Origin: JACKHO01 sp041398745
Lineage (GTDB): Bacteria; Planctomycetota; Planctomycetia; Planctomycetales; Planctomycetaceae
Length of the DNA stretch: 64,000 nt
NCBI GenBank assembly: GCA_041398745.1
Contig: JAWKUB010000002.1
Span: forward strand, 186,001-250,000
Direction: 5' to 3'
Positions 36,703-46,530 of the stretch are shown here, in pieces (position 1 is the stretch's first letter; every line of letters starts with the position of its first letter). A program made the position numbers and the translations under genes. The notes beneath the pieces were generated by a model. The model made no database searches and was not told the origin of the DNA. It saw nothing but the letters and a program-made list of their open reading frames with translations.

Positions 36703-38307
36703 CTAGCCAACGATTTCGGGATCGGTTTCTGGAGCGGCGTCGCTATCGGGATCAAACCATTCCGGTTTGAACACAATTCGCTTCTGGTGTTCCATCGCGA
36801 GGTTCGCGGTGAGCGCCATAATGGCGTCCGCCATGGCGACCACACCGTTACAGCGAAGGCCACCTTCGGCCGTTGGCCGTGGTTTTCCGTTGGGCCAGTA
36901 GTTTGGTCCATGATTCCGAATCGAGAAGGCGAAGTGTTCCATTTCCTCGCGGTAACCGCGGCTGACGTTGTCCGCCCAGTTGGGACCGCCGGAAGAAGCT
37001 TTCGCTGCACCGGAACTGGTTTCGTAGGCTTCCAGAGCAGGACCACCGCCACCCGCCGATCCAGTGACAATCCACAAACGCTGATCGGGTCCACCGCCGG
37101 TACTGCCGCGACCATCTTCCTTCCACAGCATGGCTTCCTTTTCGGTCTTCATGAACAGGGTGCCACGGCTGCCGTACACGATTTCGCCGTAAGGCTCGAA
37201 CTTGTTCGTGTTCATCGACGAGTAGGTGACAATGCACTTGTCGCGATTGTTTTCGTCATAGTGCTTGCCGGGGAATTCGAACGTCACGTAAATGTGGTCG
37301 TCGATTTCCCGGTCGTCGTCCCACTTATCTTCGGGCCCGACGCCCTCGATGCCGTAAAAGTTCTTGCCACCATATCCCTGCACGGCGATTGGATGCACCT
37401 TGCCGAGGAAAATGCTGGCCGCGTCCATTTGGTGGCTACCGAGTTCGGCCATGAGACCGCCACCGGTGCTGTTGTAGAGACGCCAGTTGACGAGTTGATT
37501 CACGTCGTCGAATTTGAAATCCGAAAGATCCTTACCACCGAGAGATTCCTGATCGGCTTTCGGCACAGATTTGCGCCAGCTGTCGCCAGCCGGGAAGCTG
37601 TTGTTGCGGTGCCATTGGGCACGAATGTATTTGATATCGCCGAGGGCACCGCTTTGGACAATGCTGTTAGCGTTATCGTACAGCACGCTGTAGTGTCGCT
37701 GGTGACCAACGGCCAGCAGCAGGTTCTTCTCCTTGGCCTTGCGAATCATGTTCTTGCAGGCAGTGACCGTGCGGGCCATCAGCTTTTCAGTCAGCACATG
37801 GAGACCGGCTTCAAGACAATCCAGTGCAATGGGCTCGTGCGAAACGAGAGGCGTGGCGATAACCACCGCTTCGATTCCCAGTTCGTCCTTATGCTCAAGC
37901 AGTTCCTTGTGACTTGAGAACTGCTTGATGTTCTTCGCGCGATCAGCACCCAGCTTGCGAACCAGACCAATGCGAACGTCGTTAGGATCTCCCTTGAACG
38001 CGCGCTCACGGTTTGTGGGACGCAGATCCGCAATCGCGACGACGTCGAAGTAATTCTCAGGGTGCTCCGTCAGCAGGATGTTTCCTTCATCACCCGTTCC
38101 AATGAAGGCGACTTTAACACGGTCACTTTCTGCCAGAGCTTCGTAACCGAAGTAGGCAATCCCCAAGCCGGCGCCTGTGGCTGCTGCAGCTTTGATGGCA
38201 TCGCGACGTGTGACTTTTGTTGGGTTTTCTTCAGTGTTCATAAGCGTGTTTACGGAATCAGCAAAATTCTCTTTGCCAATCTGTTCCTGTTCTGGTGTAA
38301 GCGCCAT
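36703..38307 (-). CDS. Gfo/Idh/MocA-family oxidoreductase, probably Tat-exported
   Basis: 534 residues from the ATG at 38307 (MALTPEQEQIGKENFAD); five extra residues to 38319 are possible. TRRDAIKAAAATGAGLGIAYFGYEALA is a twin-arginine-type signal, followed by VKVAFIGTGDEGNILL, the NAD(P)-binding Rossmann start. The catalytic EKP motif reads EKL here (VLTEKLMARTV). It is longer than the family's usual 350-450 residues, with extra sequence before the signal and in the C-terminal half. Substrates are usually sugars or inositols; this one cannot be predicted. Confidence 0.88.
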   Translation of the reverse strand: MALTPEQEQIGKENFADSVNTLMNTEENPTKVTRRDAIKAAAATGAGLGIAYFGYEALAESDRVKVAFIGTGDEGNILLTEHPENYFDVVAIADLRPTNRERAFKGDPNDVRIGLVRKLGADRAKNIKQFSSHKELLEHKDELGIEAVVIATPLVSHEPIALDCLEAGLHVLTEKLMARTVTACKNMIRKAKEKNLLLAVGHQRHYSVLYDNANSIVQSGALGDIKYIRAQWHRNNSFPAGDSWRKSVPKADQESLGGKDLSDFKFDDVNQLVNWRLYNSTGGGLMAELGSHQMDAASIFLGKVHPIAVQGYGGKNFYGIEGVGPEDKWDDDREIDDHIYVTFEFPGKHYDENNRDKCIVTYSSMNTNKFEPYGEIVYGSRGTLFMKTEKEAMLWKEDGRGSTGGGPDQRLWIVTGSAGGGGPALEAYETSSGAAKASSGGPNWADNVSRGYREEMEHFAFSIRNHGPNYWPNGKPRPTAEGGLRCNGVVAMADAIMALTANLAMEHQKRIVFKPEWFDPDSDAAPETDPEIVG

Positions 38308-38559
38308 TTCCACTCTCACATCGTTCTCGGCCCGTCGAGGTGCGAAGTTGCCGGGTGGGGCTACTCACGGGATCGGGCTGAATGTCTGTTGCTATTCCCC
38401 CGATTGTAACAGACCATGGACCGGAAGTAAGGGGGTTGACCGCAAATGTGCCCGCTCATGGTGGCCGTTGTCAGGCCTCTCCGCAGATTCCGTATTTCCC
38501 CACCTGTTTGAGTAATTTGAGGTTCAATCCGGCCCGTGCAGAGGCTGGGGCAGAATGTC

Positions 38560-39672
38560 ATGAATTCCCCGTCATACCCTCATAAAATTGCATTTTGCAT
38601 CACTGAGCTCGAGCGGGGCGGAGCGGAACAGGCGCTTGTCGAAATCGTGACACGCTTGCCGAGGGAGCACTGGACTCCCCGTGTCATTTGTCTGGGGCCG
38701 CGAGGACCGCTCGCTGAACCACTCGAAGAGGCTGGAATTCCCGTCGATTCTCTCGGGGCTACGTTCCGCTGGGATGCCTTGGTCATCAATCGTTTGCGGC
38801 GAAATCTGGCGGAAAACCGGCCGAAGATCCTGCAAACGTTACTGTTTCACGCCAATGTTGCCGGGCGAATTGCCGGGTGGCTGGCTGGTGTGCCGAATGT
38901 CATCAGCGGATTTCGGGTGGCGGAACGTGAGAAGCGATGGCACAACTGGATTGACGGTTGGACAGTCGGACTTGCAAAGCATCATGTTGCTGTCAGCAAA
39001 GGAGTTGCGGAATTTGTTCAGTCCCGATTGCGTGTTCCCCCTGACCATCTCTCCGTGATCCCCAATGGCGTTGATTGCGAGACGTATCGGAACGCGGCAC
39101 CCCACGACTGGGCCAGGCTGGACCTTCCCAGCGATGCCAAAGTCATTCTCGCTGCGGGGCGGCTGCATCCTCAGAAGGGGTTTGCAGACCTCGTAGAAGC
39201 GGTCACGCCGCTGCTGCAGGAGTTTCCAGGCTGGTATGTGGTCATTGCCGGAGAAGGGCCGCAGCGGGACTCTCTGCAGGCTCAAATCGACCATTCCGGC
39301 ATGAGGGGAAGGATTCTCCTGCCTGGCTTTGCGGACGACCTCCCGGGGTACTTTCGAGCGGCCCAACTGTTCGTGCTCCCCTCCCATTGGGAAGGGATGC
39401 CGAACGTGTTGCTGCAGGCCATTGCGGCAGGTGTTCCTGTCGTGGCGACCGCTGTCGAAGGGGTCGACGAACTGTTGAGCGAGCGGACCCCTGAGGCGGT
39501 CGTTAAGCCTCACTCGGTAGACGAGTTACGCCAAAAGATCAGATCGCAAATGGTGTCTCCGGAGGCAATCGGAGACAACGCGGTCGCACTGCAAGGCTAT
39601 TTACAGGAAAAGTTTACGTGGAATGCGGTGGCTCAGCGGTATGACCAGCTGTACCTGAAATTCGTAAACTGA
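38560..39672 (+). CDS. GT4-family glycosyltransferase
   Basis: 370 residues from the ATG at 38560. The N-terminal half shows FCITELERGGAEQALVEIV. The C-terminal half has VIPNGVDCETY, ILAAGRLHPQKGF, and the nucleotide-sugar binding region LPSHWEGMPNVLLQAIAAGVPVVAT with the spaced Glu pair. This is the GT-B fold typical of enzymes adding sugars to glycolipids or exopolysaccharide. No neighbouring glycan genes help with the substrate. Confidence 0.93.
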   Translation: MNSPSYPHKIAFCITELERGGAEQALVEIVTRLPREHWTPRVICLGPRGPLAEPLEEAGIPVDSLGATFRWDALVINRLRRNLAENRPKILQTLLFHANVAGRIAGWLAGVPNVISGFRVAEREKRWHNWIDGWTVGLAKHHVAVSKGVAEFVQSRLRVPPDHLSVIPNGVDCETYRNAAPHDWARLDLPSDAKVILAAGRLHPQKGFADLVEAVTPLLQEFPGWYVVIAGEGPQRDSLQAQIDHSGMRGRILLPGFADDLPGYFRAAQLFVLPSHWEGMPNVLLQAIAAGVPVVATAVEGVDELLSERTPEAVVKPHSVDELRQKIRSQMVSPEAIGDNAVALQGYLQEKFTWNAVAQRYDQLYLKFVN

Positions 39673-40392
39673 CGTCAGAACCGGCAGGGATTTCCGGCCA
39701 AGCGGATGGCGTGCCAAACGGCCATAAAAAAAGTGGAAACTTCCAATTCCAAGCTACTCAACAACCTTCGTTCAATGACATCCCAAGTTGACAGCAGAGG
39801 GACAAAATCGCGATTGACGCAGATGGGTTCTCGGGTATCTTTGTGGCACAAGTGGGGGTCGTGAGGAAAAGCGGTCGCTGGCTCGGAAACGAGTGGGCGA
39901 CTCAGTTGGAAAGACTTTTCCCAAGACCATGGAAGTTGGCTCAAATTACGCCCTCACAGGTTACTTCCTGACAGGGAATGTCCTGATTTCGTCACTCCCA
40001 ATGGATGTTGGGAGGTCGAGTGCTGTTGTCTCTGTTCGCTGGTGCAGCGTTCTGGCGAAGAATTTTTACACTCATTTTGCGTACCCGGTGCGCGCCGTGA
40101 AAGGTGCGCGCCGATAACTTGGAAAACAGGATTCTCCGCCTGCTACCGGGCATGCGGAATTGGTGGTTCATGACGACCACCGAAAAACTGGTCGGGTTCG
40201 GCTCCTTCTCCCGGCCCATAGGCATTCTCCCACGCTCGGCGTCACGATGTCGCTTGGGAGGATGCCTGTTTTCTTTTGTATTCCGCGCTCTTTGTGGAAT
40301 GATTGGGCTACCAGTAAACTGCAACGCCCGTTGAAGTGGCATCTCTCCGCCCCGGCAACCCTCGAACGATTCCAAGCAAGGAAACCTGAAGA
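39673..40392. other. 720-bp gene-free stretch
   Basis: No supported gene. A perfect 7-bp hairpin, CTCCCAA (39995-40001) with TTGGGAG (40008-40014), and a ten-base direct repeat GGTGCGCGCC near 40088 and 40105 are seen. The minus-strand open frame at 39675-39944 has no recognisable features. The stretch must hold the promoter of the beta-propeller gene at 40393. Confidence 0.6.
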
Positions 40393-41667
40393 ATGACATC
40401 ATTATTGAAGAGGCTGGCATGGATTCCATGCTGTGCCGTTTTAGCAAGTTCGCTGTTTGCTGCCGACTGGCCACAGTGGCGGGGACCGAATCGTGACGGG
40501 AAAGCATTGGAGAAGGGCCTGAAACTCGACTGGAGCAACGGCGAACCCAAACACCTGTGGACCGTCGATGGAATGGGCGGGGGTTACGCAAGTCTCTCCA
40601 TTGTGAATCAAAGAATTTACACCACGGGCAACCTCGAAGCAGGACAGGGGGTCACCTGTGTCGACGCGAAAACCGGCGACCTCATTTGGTCGACACCCGT
40701 CACGGAAAACGTGCCAAAGCACGGATACGAAGGTTCTCGTTGTACCCCGACCATTGACGGAGACTCGCTCTATATTGTGACGTCAGATGGTCAAATTGTT
40801 TGTCTGAAATCGGCAGACGGCGAAGTTGTGTGGCGCCGCAACTTCAAAGATTTTGGCGGTAGAATGATGTCCGGCTGGGGATTCTCAGAGTCTCCTCTCG
40901 TTGATGGTGACCTCGTCCTCTGCACCCCAGGCGGTACTGACGCCATGATTGTGGCGCTCAAGAAATCATCTGGCGAAGAAGTCTGGCGTTCCGCAGTTCC
41001 CGAACTGGGCGAAGCTGGCAAAGACGGCGCTGGTTACTCATCCATTGTCATTTCGAACGGTGCCGGTGTGAAGCAGTACGTCACACTGGTCGGACGTGGC
41101 GTCGTCAGTGTGCGAGCTTCTGATGGCAAATTCCTGTGGGGATACAATCCCGTCGCGAATGGTACGGCCAACATTCCCACACCACTTCCCCTGGGGAATT
41201 TCATTTTCGCCTCCAGTGGGTATGGAACGGGCGCGGCACTGCTCGAATTGCAGGCCGATGGAAACGGGGGTGTGACAGCCGAGGAAAAGTACTTCCTTGA
41301 TGCCAAGACGTTTCAAAACCATCACGGCGGCATGATTGTGGACGGAGAGTTCATTTACGCCGGGCATCAGCACAACAAAGGCTTCCCCATTTGCCTGCAC
41401 TGGCCATCAGGCGAAGTGAAGTGGATGGACGACCCTCGTGAACGTAAGTGGGACGGTTCGGCCGCAGTAACCTACGTGAACGGACAACTGCTGTTCCGCT
41501 ACGAAAACGGCGTTCTGGCCCTCATTACTGCGACACCCGAAGGCTTCAAAACCACGGGTGCGTTCACTCCGGTTTATCAGCAGGGCAAAAGCTGGTCGCA
41601 TCCTGTGGTCGTCGGCGACAAGCTCTACCTCCGCGAGCAAAACAAGTTGATGTGCTATCAACTGTAA
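40393..41667 (+). CDS. Secreted PQQ-like beta-propeller protein
   Basis: 424 residues. The signal peptide MTSLLKRLAWIPCCAVLASSLFA is followed by ADWPQWRGPNRDGKA, the standard planctomycete opening. Repeats such as VTCVDAKTGDLIWSTPV and IVCLKSADGEVVWRRNF build the propeller blades. Probably exported; ligand and role unknown. A hairpin just downstream lies between it and the convergent 1528-residue protein. Confidence 0.9.
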   Translation: MTSLLKRLAWIPCCAVLASSLFAADWPQWRGPNRDGKALEKGLKLDWSNGEPKHLWTVDGMGGGYASLSIVNQRIYTTGNLEAGQGVTCVDAKTGDLIWSTPVTENVPKHGYEGSRCTPTIDGDSLYIVTSDGQIVCLKSADGEVVWRRNFKDFGGRMMSGWGFSESPLVDGDLVLCTPGGTDAMIVALKKSSGEEVWRSAVPELGEAGKDGAGYSSIVISNGAGVKQYVTLVGRGVVSVRASDGKFLWGYNPVANGTANIPTPLPLGNFIFASSGYGTGAALLELQADGNGGVTAEEKYFLDAKTFQNHHGGMIVDGEFIYAGHQHNKGFPICLHWPSGEVKWMDDPRERKWDGSAAVTYVNGQLLFRYENGVLALITATPEGFKTTGAFTPVYQQGKSWSHPVVVGDKLYLREQNKLMCYQL

Positions 41668-41695
41668 TTTGCAAATGCATTCGCATGGTTTAAGT

Positions 41696-41737
41696 CATCC
41701 CCGGTCTGGTGCAGCAATGTTCTTCAGGCCGGGGATG
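41696..41737. terminator. Bidirectional hairpin between convergent genes
   Basis: CATCCCCGGTCTG (41696-41708) pairs with CAGGCCGGGGATG (41725-41737), 13 base pairs with one G-T wobble and a 16-base loop. Placed between the stops of two converging genes, it probably ends both transcripts, but it has only short T runs. Confidence 0.65.
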
Positions 41738-41742
41738 CTTTG

Positions 41743-44700
41743 CTACTCGCTCTGGTCCGGGGCACGTTCCGTTTTGTTCGGCTTCTCGGTTTCCGCAGTC
41801 GGCGTATCCAGGAATTTCAGAGACAGTGCCACCGTTCCAATTCTGAGTCGCACACGGTGGTAAGGCAGCTTTTCACCAGCCCATCCACTCTCCGAAGGCT
41901 GGTTGACCTGCTGCACCCCAGTTTCACTGACAACCAGGTTACCAGTGTTTCGGTCCAACACCATGACCTCCACTGGTTCTGTGAGACGACGACGGAACCG
42001 CTCCTGCCCCTCGGTCGGCAGCCGTTCATCGAGAGCCATGAGGACGACAACGGGCCAACGCGATGGCGTACTCATCAGGTGGTAGGAAAGAGGCTCCGTC
42101 AGCGACTTCTTCCAAATTGGTACGCCGGTTTCTGCGTCAACCATGGTCAAATGCATTTGCCAGCCGCGCGCCTCGGGTTGTTCTTCGTTTGCGCTCATTT
42201 CGTATGCTGCAATCAGTAACGAATTCTCATTGAGGTGCGTCGTCACATAGGTAGCATTTTGTCCTTTCTCCAGCGCAACGGACCACTTTTCCTCACCGCT
42301 GGAAACCTCCACCACGTGGAGTGTGCCCGTTTCATCGACGTGCGCGAACTGCTTGTCACCAATCGAGAGTGGAAAGAATTGCTTCGCCGAGACTTCGAGG
42401 TTCCAGACCTCCTCTTTCGTCACAGGATCGAACGCGGAGAATTGTGACTTCTCATCCTCCTGCCGCAGAAGCGGGATGAAATGTCCCCAGTCAATTCCAC
42501 CCCAGGTGAAGGTCGTCCCTTCAGGAACTGCCCCTTGATTCACTTCCTTGCCGTCAAGTGTGCGGAATACCTGATAGCTGCTCTGCTCAATACTAACGGC
42601 CAACGTGTATTCGCCGTCGCCAAATAATTCTGCCCCCGAGGGAATTCCCTTTTGGCGCCAGACTTCTTCACCGGTCGTGGGATCAACCGCAATGAGTTCA
42701 TCACCCGTCGTAAAACAGAACGTACTGCTATTCAAAGGACCGCAATTCCCCATCCACTCTCCGCGTGGTGTCGTGCAACGGGCTCGCAGGCCACGTAAAC
42801 CCGGTTCCAAATCGAGCTGAACGTGAATTCCACTGGCCAAGTCAACGTTGTCTGCAGCAGTGAGAGGAAACATGCGCACCAGTCGCGGTTGTCCTTCGTG
42901 CGTCAGCATATCCAGAATAAGGACACGGTCCTGCAATACCGCAGTAATCAAGTGCCCATACGTTTGAATGTAGCGGACAAAGCCGGCACCAAGGGCACGA
43001 GGACTGCCACTGAGGCCTGTGGAAATCTGCCCACGGCGCGCGCCATCCGCATCGTAGATGTAAATAAAGGAACCCATGTCATCGACGTAGAAAGACCAGC
43101 CCGCCAATGCGTCGCTTTGCGGACCAAGGACGGAAACGGGATGCCGTCTCGGCAACGTGAGACGCGACAAGTCATCCACATGGGCATGCTGTGGCCACGG
43201 TGCAGCGGCAGCGAGAACTTCATCCCACTTGTTGTTCTGCCGGATTTCCTCGGTCAGTTGTCTGCCAGTCTTCGTCCCAAATACCGTCACCTCAGATGCA
43301 ATTCCCGCAAGTTGGCTCAAATGCTTGTCGGCGGCGTACGCGTCATTCTTCTGCAGCGCAATTTGTGCAAGCACATAATGTCCACAGGCGCGACGAGAAA
43401 CGTCGGAATCATGTAATAGCTGAAGCCCAGTTTGTTCACGCTGCAAATTCGTAACGCGGTCCGCATCGACTGCGGTCAGCGCCGCGACGAGTTCGTCAGT
43501 ACCAAAATGACTTGTTCCCAAAAGCCCCAGCATTTTGAGCAGTTGCTTCGGATCTTCCGGTAACTCACCAATGAGTTGATGGATTTCACCGACTGCTGTT
43601 TGATTGTCACGTAGAGCCAACAACTCTCCACCAACGCGGCGATCGTGTCGCACCTTCCAACCACCGCCCAATTCCACAAGCGAAGTGGGGCGATCAAACT
43701 GTGTCAGCAACTGCAGATAAACCTTCAGCGACTCAGCCTGCCGTCCGTTGTTCTTCAGCCCATAGGCCCACACCGTAAGCAGCTGTTCCTTTTGTTCGTC
43801 AGTCGAACAGTAGCTCTGAATTTCTGGAACGGACTCAACGTATGCCGGGAAGTCGCGCCGCAGTTCTTCAATAAGTGTCCAACACAACAGTTCCTGCGCC
43901 CGCTTGTTGCCTCCCTCCCGGACCGCCTGTCGCAGCAGTTGAATGCCTTCATCCACCTTCCCGGTCTGCAGCGCCCATTCGGCGCGCTGGACTGCACCTT
44001 CTTCACTTGCCAGTGTTTCGATACGCTTCAGGAAAGATGCCAGCGGCTCAAAGGCCGTCAATCCTGTACTCGATTGCGAGAACAGTTGGCCATCGTGCGC
44101 GACGAGATTGCCAAGGGAATTCTCCACATCGCAGCGAATTCGGCACAGCAGGCGACCGGCTTCCACATCGATGACACCAATTTCGTTTGTGGAGAGCGGC
44201 TGCAGAAATCTCGAGCCAACCCGCAACCCACGGCCCGAGGGCGACGAAAGCGACACGGGCGAATCCCAGACGGGCGTTCCATCTTCTATCCGAATGAGCT
44301 GCGCGTCATTCGCCCCGATAATGAGAACTGTGTCTTGATAAACGGCGCCCAAGTATAGCCGGTCGTCACGCGAAACAGGCAGCTCCCATTTTGGCTCGCC
44401 GGTTAGTGCGTCCACGCACACAAGGTCATCAGAGTCGGGTGGTGTGAACAGCACGTGGTCTCCAACGACGGCCAAACGTGCGTCAAGCCAGCGGTCATCG
44501 CTGAGAATGTCATTGATTGTAATGTCGACACTCTTGTTTTGTGATCGCTGCATCCGCATAGCAATCATTCGATTCGGAACGGCAAACGGAGTTTCCGGCT
44601 CCTTGTACAAGTGATTCCAGACAATGCTGCGATTTTCGATGTCGACAGCCACCAGTGAACCTTCACCGGAAGGACAAATCAGTAGGCCACCCACGTAGGT

Positions 44701-46329
44701 GGGCATCATGCCCGCCATGCGGCGATGGTCCTGAAACAGAATGTCCTGCGTCTGAGTAGGATTCAGCAGACCAATCGACCAGACGATTTCTCCTTCGAGT
44801 ACGGCGTCAGGATTCAGTTCAAAAAGCTGCACCTGACCCCGTTCTTCACCAACACAAAAGAGCCGACCATTCACTGGCAGTGGCGCACTATAGAAGAAGA
44901 CCGGCGAACGACGCGTACCACTTTCTCCCAAAGCAGCCGGGACTTCGGACTGTGAGTCGGCAATGGGAGCTTCGCCAATAATGGTCCACACCAGCGAGCC
45001 CGTTTCCAAATCGTAGGCGAACAACTGGTTGTCACGCTGCGGCAAACGTGGGTCGCGCGTGGGATTAAACTGCAGCATATGCTGAGGCAATGTGTTGGGA
45101 AGCTGGCATCCCTTGACGGCGTATACGTAGCGACCATCAGTGCTCAGCGAAGAGGACGTGGCGTCTCGCCAGCCGCGCGACGCCTGGAAAAGCCGAATCA
45201 TGTCGGCGCGTTGTCCGTCCGCATTCTGAGGATGGTCGGGAGCATACGAGGCACGCAACAGGTAGTCGAATGTTTCATCAACAACCACGCCTGGCCACTT
45301 CAGTTTGCCAGTTCGCACGTCGAACGCCCGGACAATTCCGTAGCCCGATGCAACAACCGTGTCGCCAACAACAATGGGCTGCCCGACTGGAAAACGTGTT
45401 GTGCTTTCGTCGGCTTTCAATTGACGTTCATACGAGCGAAATCGTTCGATGACATCGGCAATGGTGTCGTCAGGAAGTTGGTCATACTCATCAATGAGCG
45501 TACGTTGCCACAAAGGCTTATCGCCGATGGGAGCTAAATCGGCCCAACCAGTTTGTGTGACATTCCCCAGCGGAATAGGCCACTCGAGTGAGACGGCAGA
45601 GTCCAATTGCGACTGCCCTGGTGCGTCTTCCAAACTCAACCATTGATTGATTTGTTCTGCGGAAAGCCTGAGTGTTCCGTCGGCGACTTGAGTGCGAAAG
45701 GTTGCCTCATGTTCTTTGATGAGTTCGGCGGCCCGGCCGGAAAAACTTGCCAACTTCCAGCATCGAATGGCATTCAACAACAGCAGCGAGTTCTGCGACT
45801 CCCCTTCCGGATGCGCGGCCGCCCGTTCATACCACCGCGCCGCCGTGGTGAATTCACCTCGTGAGAAATGCCAAGTGGCCAGTTGCTGCATGGACTGATA
45901 GCCTGCATTCGTCATCGAAAATCGCCTGACGACGTCCAGCCAGAGTTCACCGTTCTGTTTTGTGGTAGCAGACTCGAAGAGCGCCGAGGCTTCGGTTCCG
46001 TACAACCGTTCATAGTCGTCGCGGTGCTCACGCAACACACCCTCGATTTCGAGTCGCAGGCTGGATTTTTTTCCTTCGGTTTTCGGGAGGAAAAAGTCGT
46101 TGCCGGAGTTGAGCAACTCCTGCATCGATTCGAGCGCCTCCCCAACTCGCTCTTCCTTCAAGACCTGCAAGCCGCGGTAGAATGTTGCTTCGGCCTGAAG
46201 ATCCCGCGGGAGCTGATTGACTTCATACCCCGAGGGATTACCTGAGGGCGGAAAGAGTGGAAGCTGCGCAGACGCCGCTCCCACGAACCACGCTGCTATC
46301 AGGCAGCTCCAGAGCGCGCGGTTTCGCAT
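41743..46329 (-). CDS. Large secreted protein with helical N-terminal and PQQ-like propeller regions
   Basis: 1528 residues from the ATG at 46329 (MRNRALWSCLIAAWFVGAASAQ is a signal peptide); the frame is open to 46374. The first 250 residues are helical with TPR-like pairs (ATWHFSRGEFTTAARWYERAAAHPEG). Propeller repeats follow at about 310-730 (LFAYDLETGSLVWTI, LVCVDALTGEPKWEL), then another helical section at about 760-1010, and a second propeller section at about 1050-1510 (LIAVDPTTGEEVWRQ, VVEVSSGEEKWSV, MVDAETGVPIWKK). The alternation suggests two propellers held by helical repeats. Probably an exported scaffold; enzyme activity is not evident. Confidence 0.85.
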   Translation of the reverse strand: MRNRALWSCLIAAWFVGAASAQLPLFPPSGNPSGYEVNQLPRDLQAEATFYRGLQVLKEERVGEALESMQELLNSGNDFFLPKTEGKKSSLRLEIEGVLREHRDDYERLYGTEASALFESATTKQNGELWLDVVRRFSMTNAGYQSMQQLATWHFSRGEFTTAARWYERAAAHPEGESQNSLLLLNAIRCWKLASFSGRAAELIKEHEATFRTQVADGTLRLSAEQINQWLSLEDAPGQSQLDSAVSLEWPIPLGNVTQTGWADLAPIGDKPLWQRTLIDEYDQLPDDTIADVIERFRSYERQLKADESTTRFPVGQPIVVGDTVVASGYGIVRAFDVRTGKLKWPGVVVDETFDYLLRASYAPDHPQNADGQRADMIRLFQASRGWRDATSSSLSTDGRYVYAVKGCQLPNTLPQHMLQFNPTRDPRLPQRDNQLFAYDLETGSLVWTIIGEAPIADSQSEVPAALGESGTRRSPVFFYSAPLPVNGRLFCVGEERGQVQLFELNPDAVLEGEIVWSIGLLNPTQTQDILFQDHRRMAGMMPTYVGGLLICPSGEGSLVAVDIENRSIVWNHLYKEPETPFAVPNRMIAMRMQRSQNKSVDITINDILSDDRWLDARLAVVGDHVLFTPPDSDDLVCVDALTGEPKWELPVSRDDRLYLGAVYQDTVLIIGANDAQLIRIEDGTPVWDSPVSLSSPSGRGLRVGSRFLQPLSTNEIGVIDVEAGRLLCRIRCDVENSLGNLVAHDGQLFSQSSTGLTAFEPLASFLKRIETLASEEGAVQRAEWALQTGKVDEGIQLLRQAVREGGNKRAQELLCWTLIEELRRDFPAYVESVPEIQSYCSTDEQKEQLLTVWAYGLKNNGRQAESLKVYLQLLTQFDRPTSLVELGGGWKVRHDRRVGGELLALRDNQTAVGEIHQLIGELPEDPKQLLKMLGLLGTSHFGTDELVAALTAVDADRVTNLQREQTGLQLLHDSDVSRRACGHYVLAQIALQKNDAYAADKHLSQLAGIASEVTVFGTKTGRQLTEEIRQNNKWDEVLAAAAPWPQHAHVDDLSRLTLPRRHPVSVLGPQSDALAGWSFYVDDMGSFIYIYDADGARRGQISTGLSGSPRALGAGFVRYIQTYGHLITAVLQDRVLILDMLTHEGQPRLVRMFPLTAADNVDLASGIHVQLDLEPGLRGLRARCTTPRGEWMGNCGPLNSSTFCFTTGDELIAVDPTTGEEVWRQKGIPSGAELFGDGEYTLAVSIEQSSYQVFRTLDGKEVNQGAVPEGTTFTWGGIDWGHFIPLLRQEDEKSQFSAFDPVTKEEVWNLEVSAKQFFPLSIGDKQFAHVDETGTLHVVEVSSGEEKWSVALEKGQNATYVTTHLNENSLLIAAYEMSANEEQPEARGWQMHLTMVDAETGVPIWKKSLTEPLSYHLMSTPSRWPVVVLMALDERLPTEGQERFRRRLTEPVEVMVLDRNTGNLVVSETGVQQVNQPSESGWAGEKLPYHRVRLRIGTVALSLKFLDTPTAETEKPNKTERAPDQSE

Positions 46330-46530
46330 CCGGCATAAAAGTGGTGAATTCGACACAGTGCTGTGGCAAATCATGGAAATCCTCAGGAATGGTGACGCAC
46401 ATCCAAGTGTGTACGCTCCTCAGGATATCGCACGCCTTCGCTGCAAAGAAGAACGACTCACATGGAATTGCTGAGTCGTCCCAAATTCCTCACTCGCATG
46501 GGAGTTCGACTTTTTTGCGTTGCCGGGCGA

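Noticed and set aside
36787..37917. Plus-strand open frame of 376 codons
   Set aside because: Shadow of the Gfo/Idh/MocA oxidoreductase; no motif of its own.
38515..38540. GGTTCAATCC, resembling a tRNA T arm
   Set aside because: The flanking bases do not form the five-pair stem and no anticodon or acceptor stem is found nearby.
39675..39944. Minus-strand open frame of 89 codons
   Set aside because: No ribosome-binding site, signal or motif; it lies in a stretch with no other coding sign.
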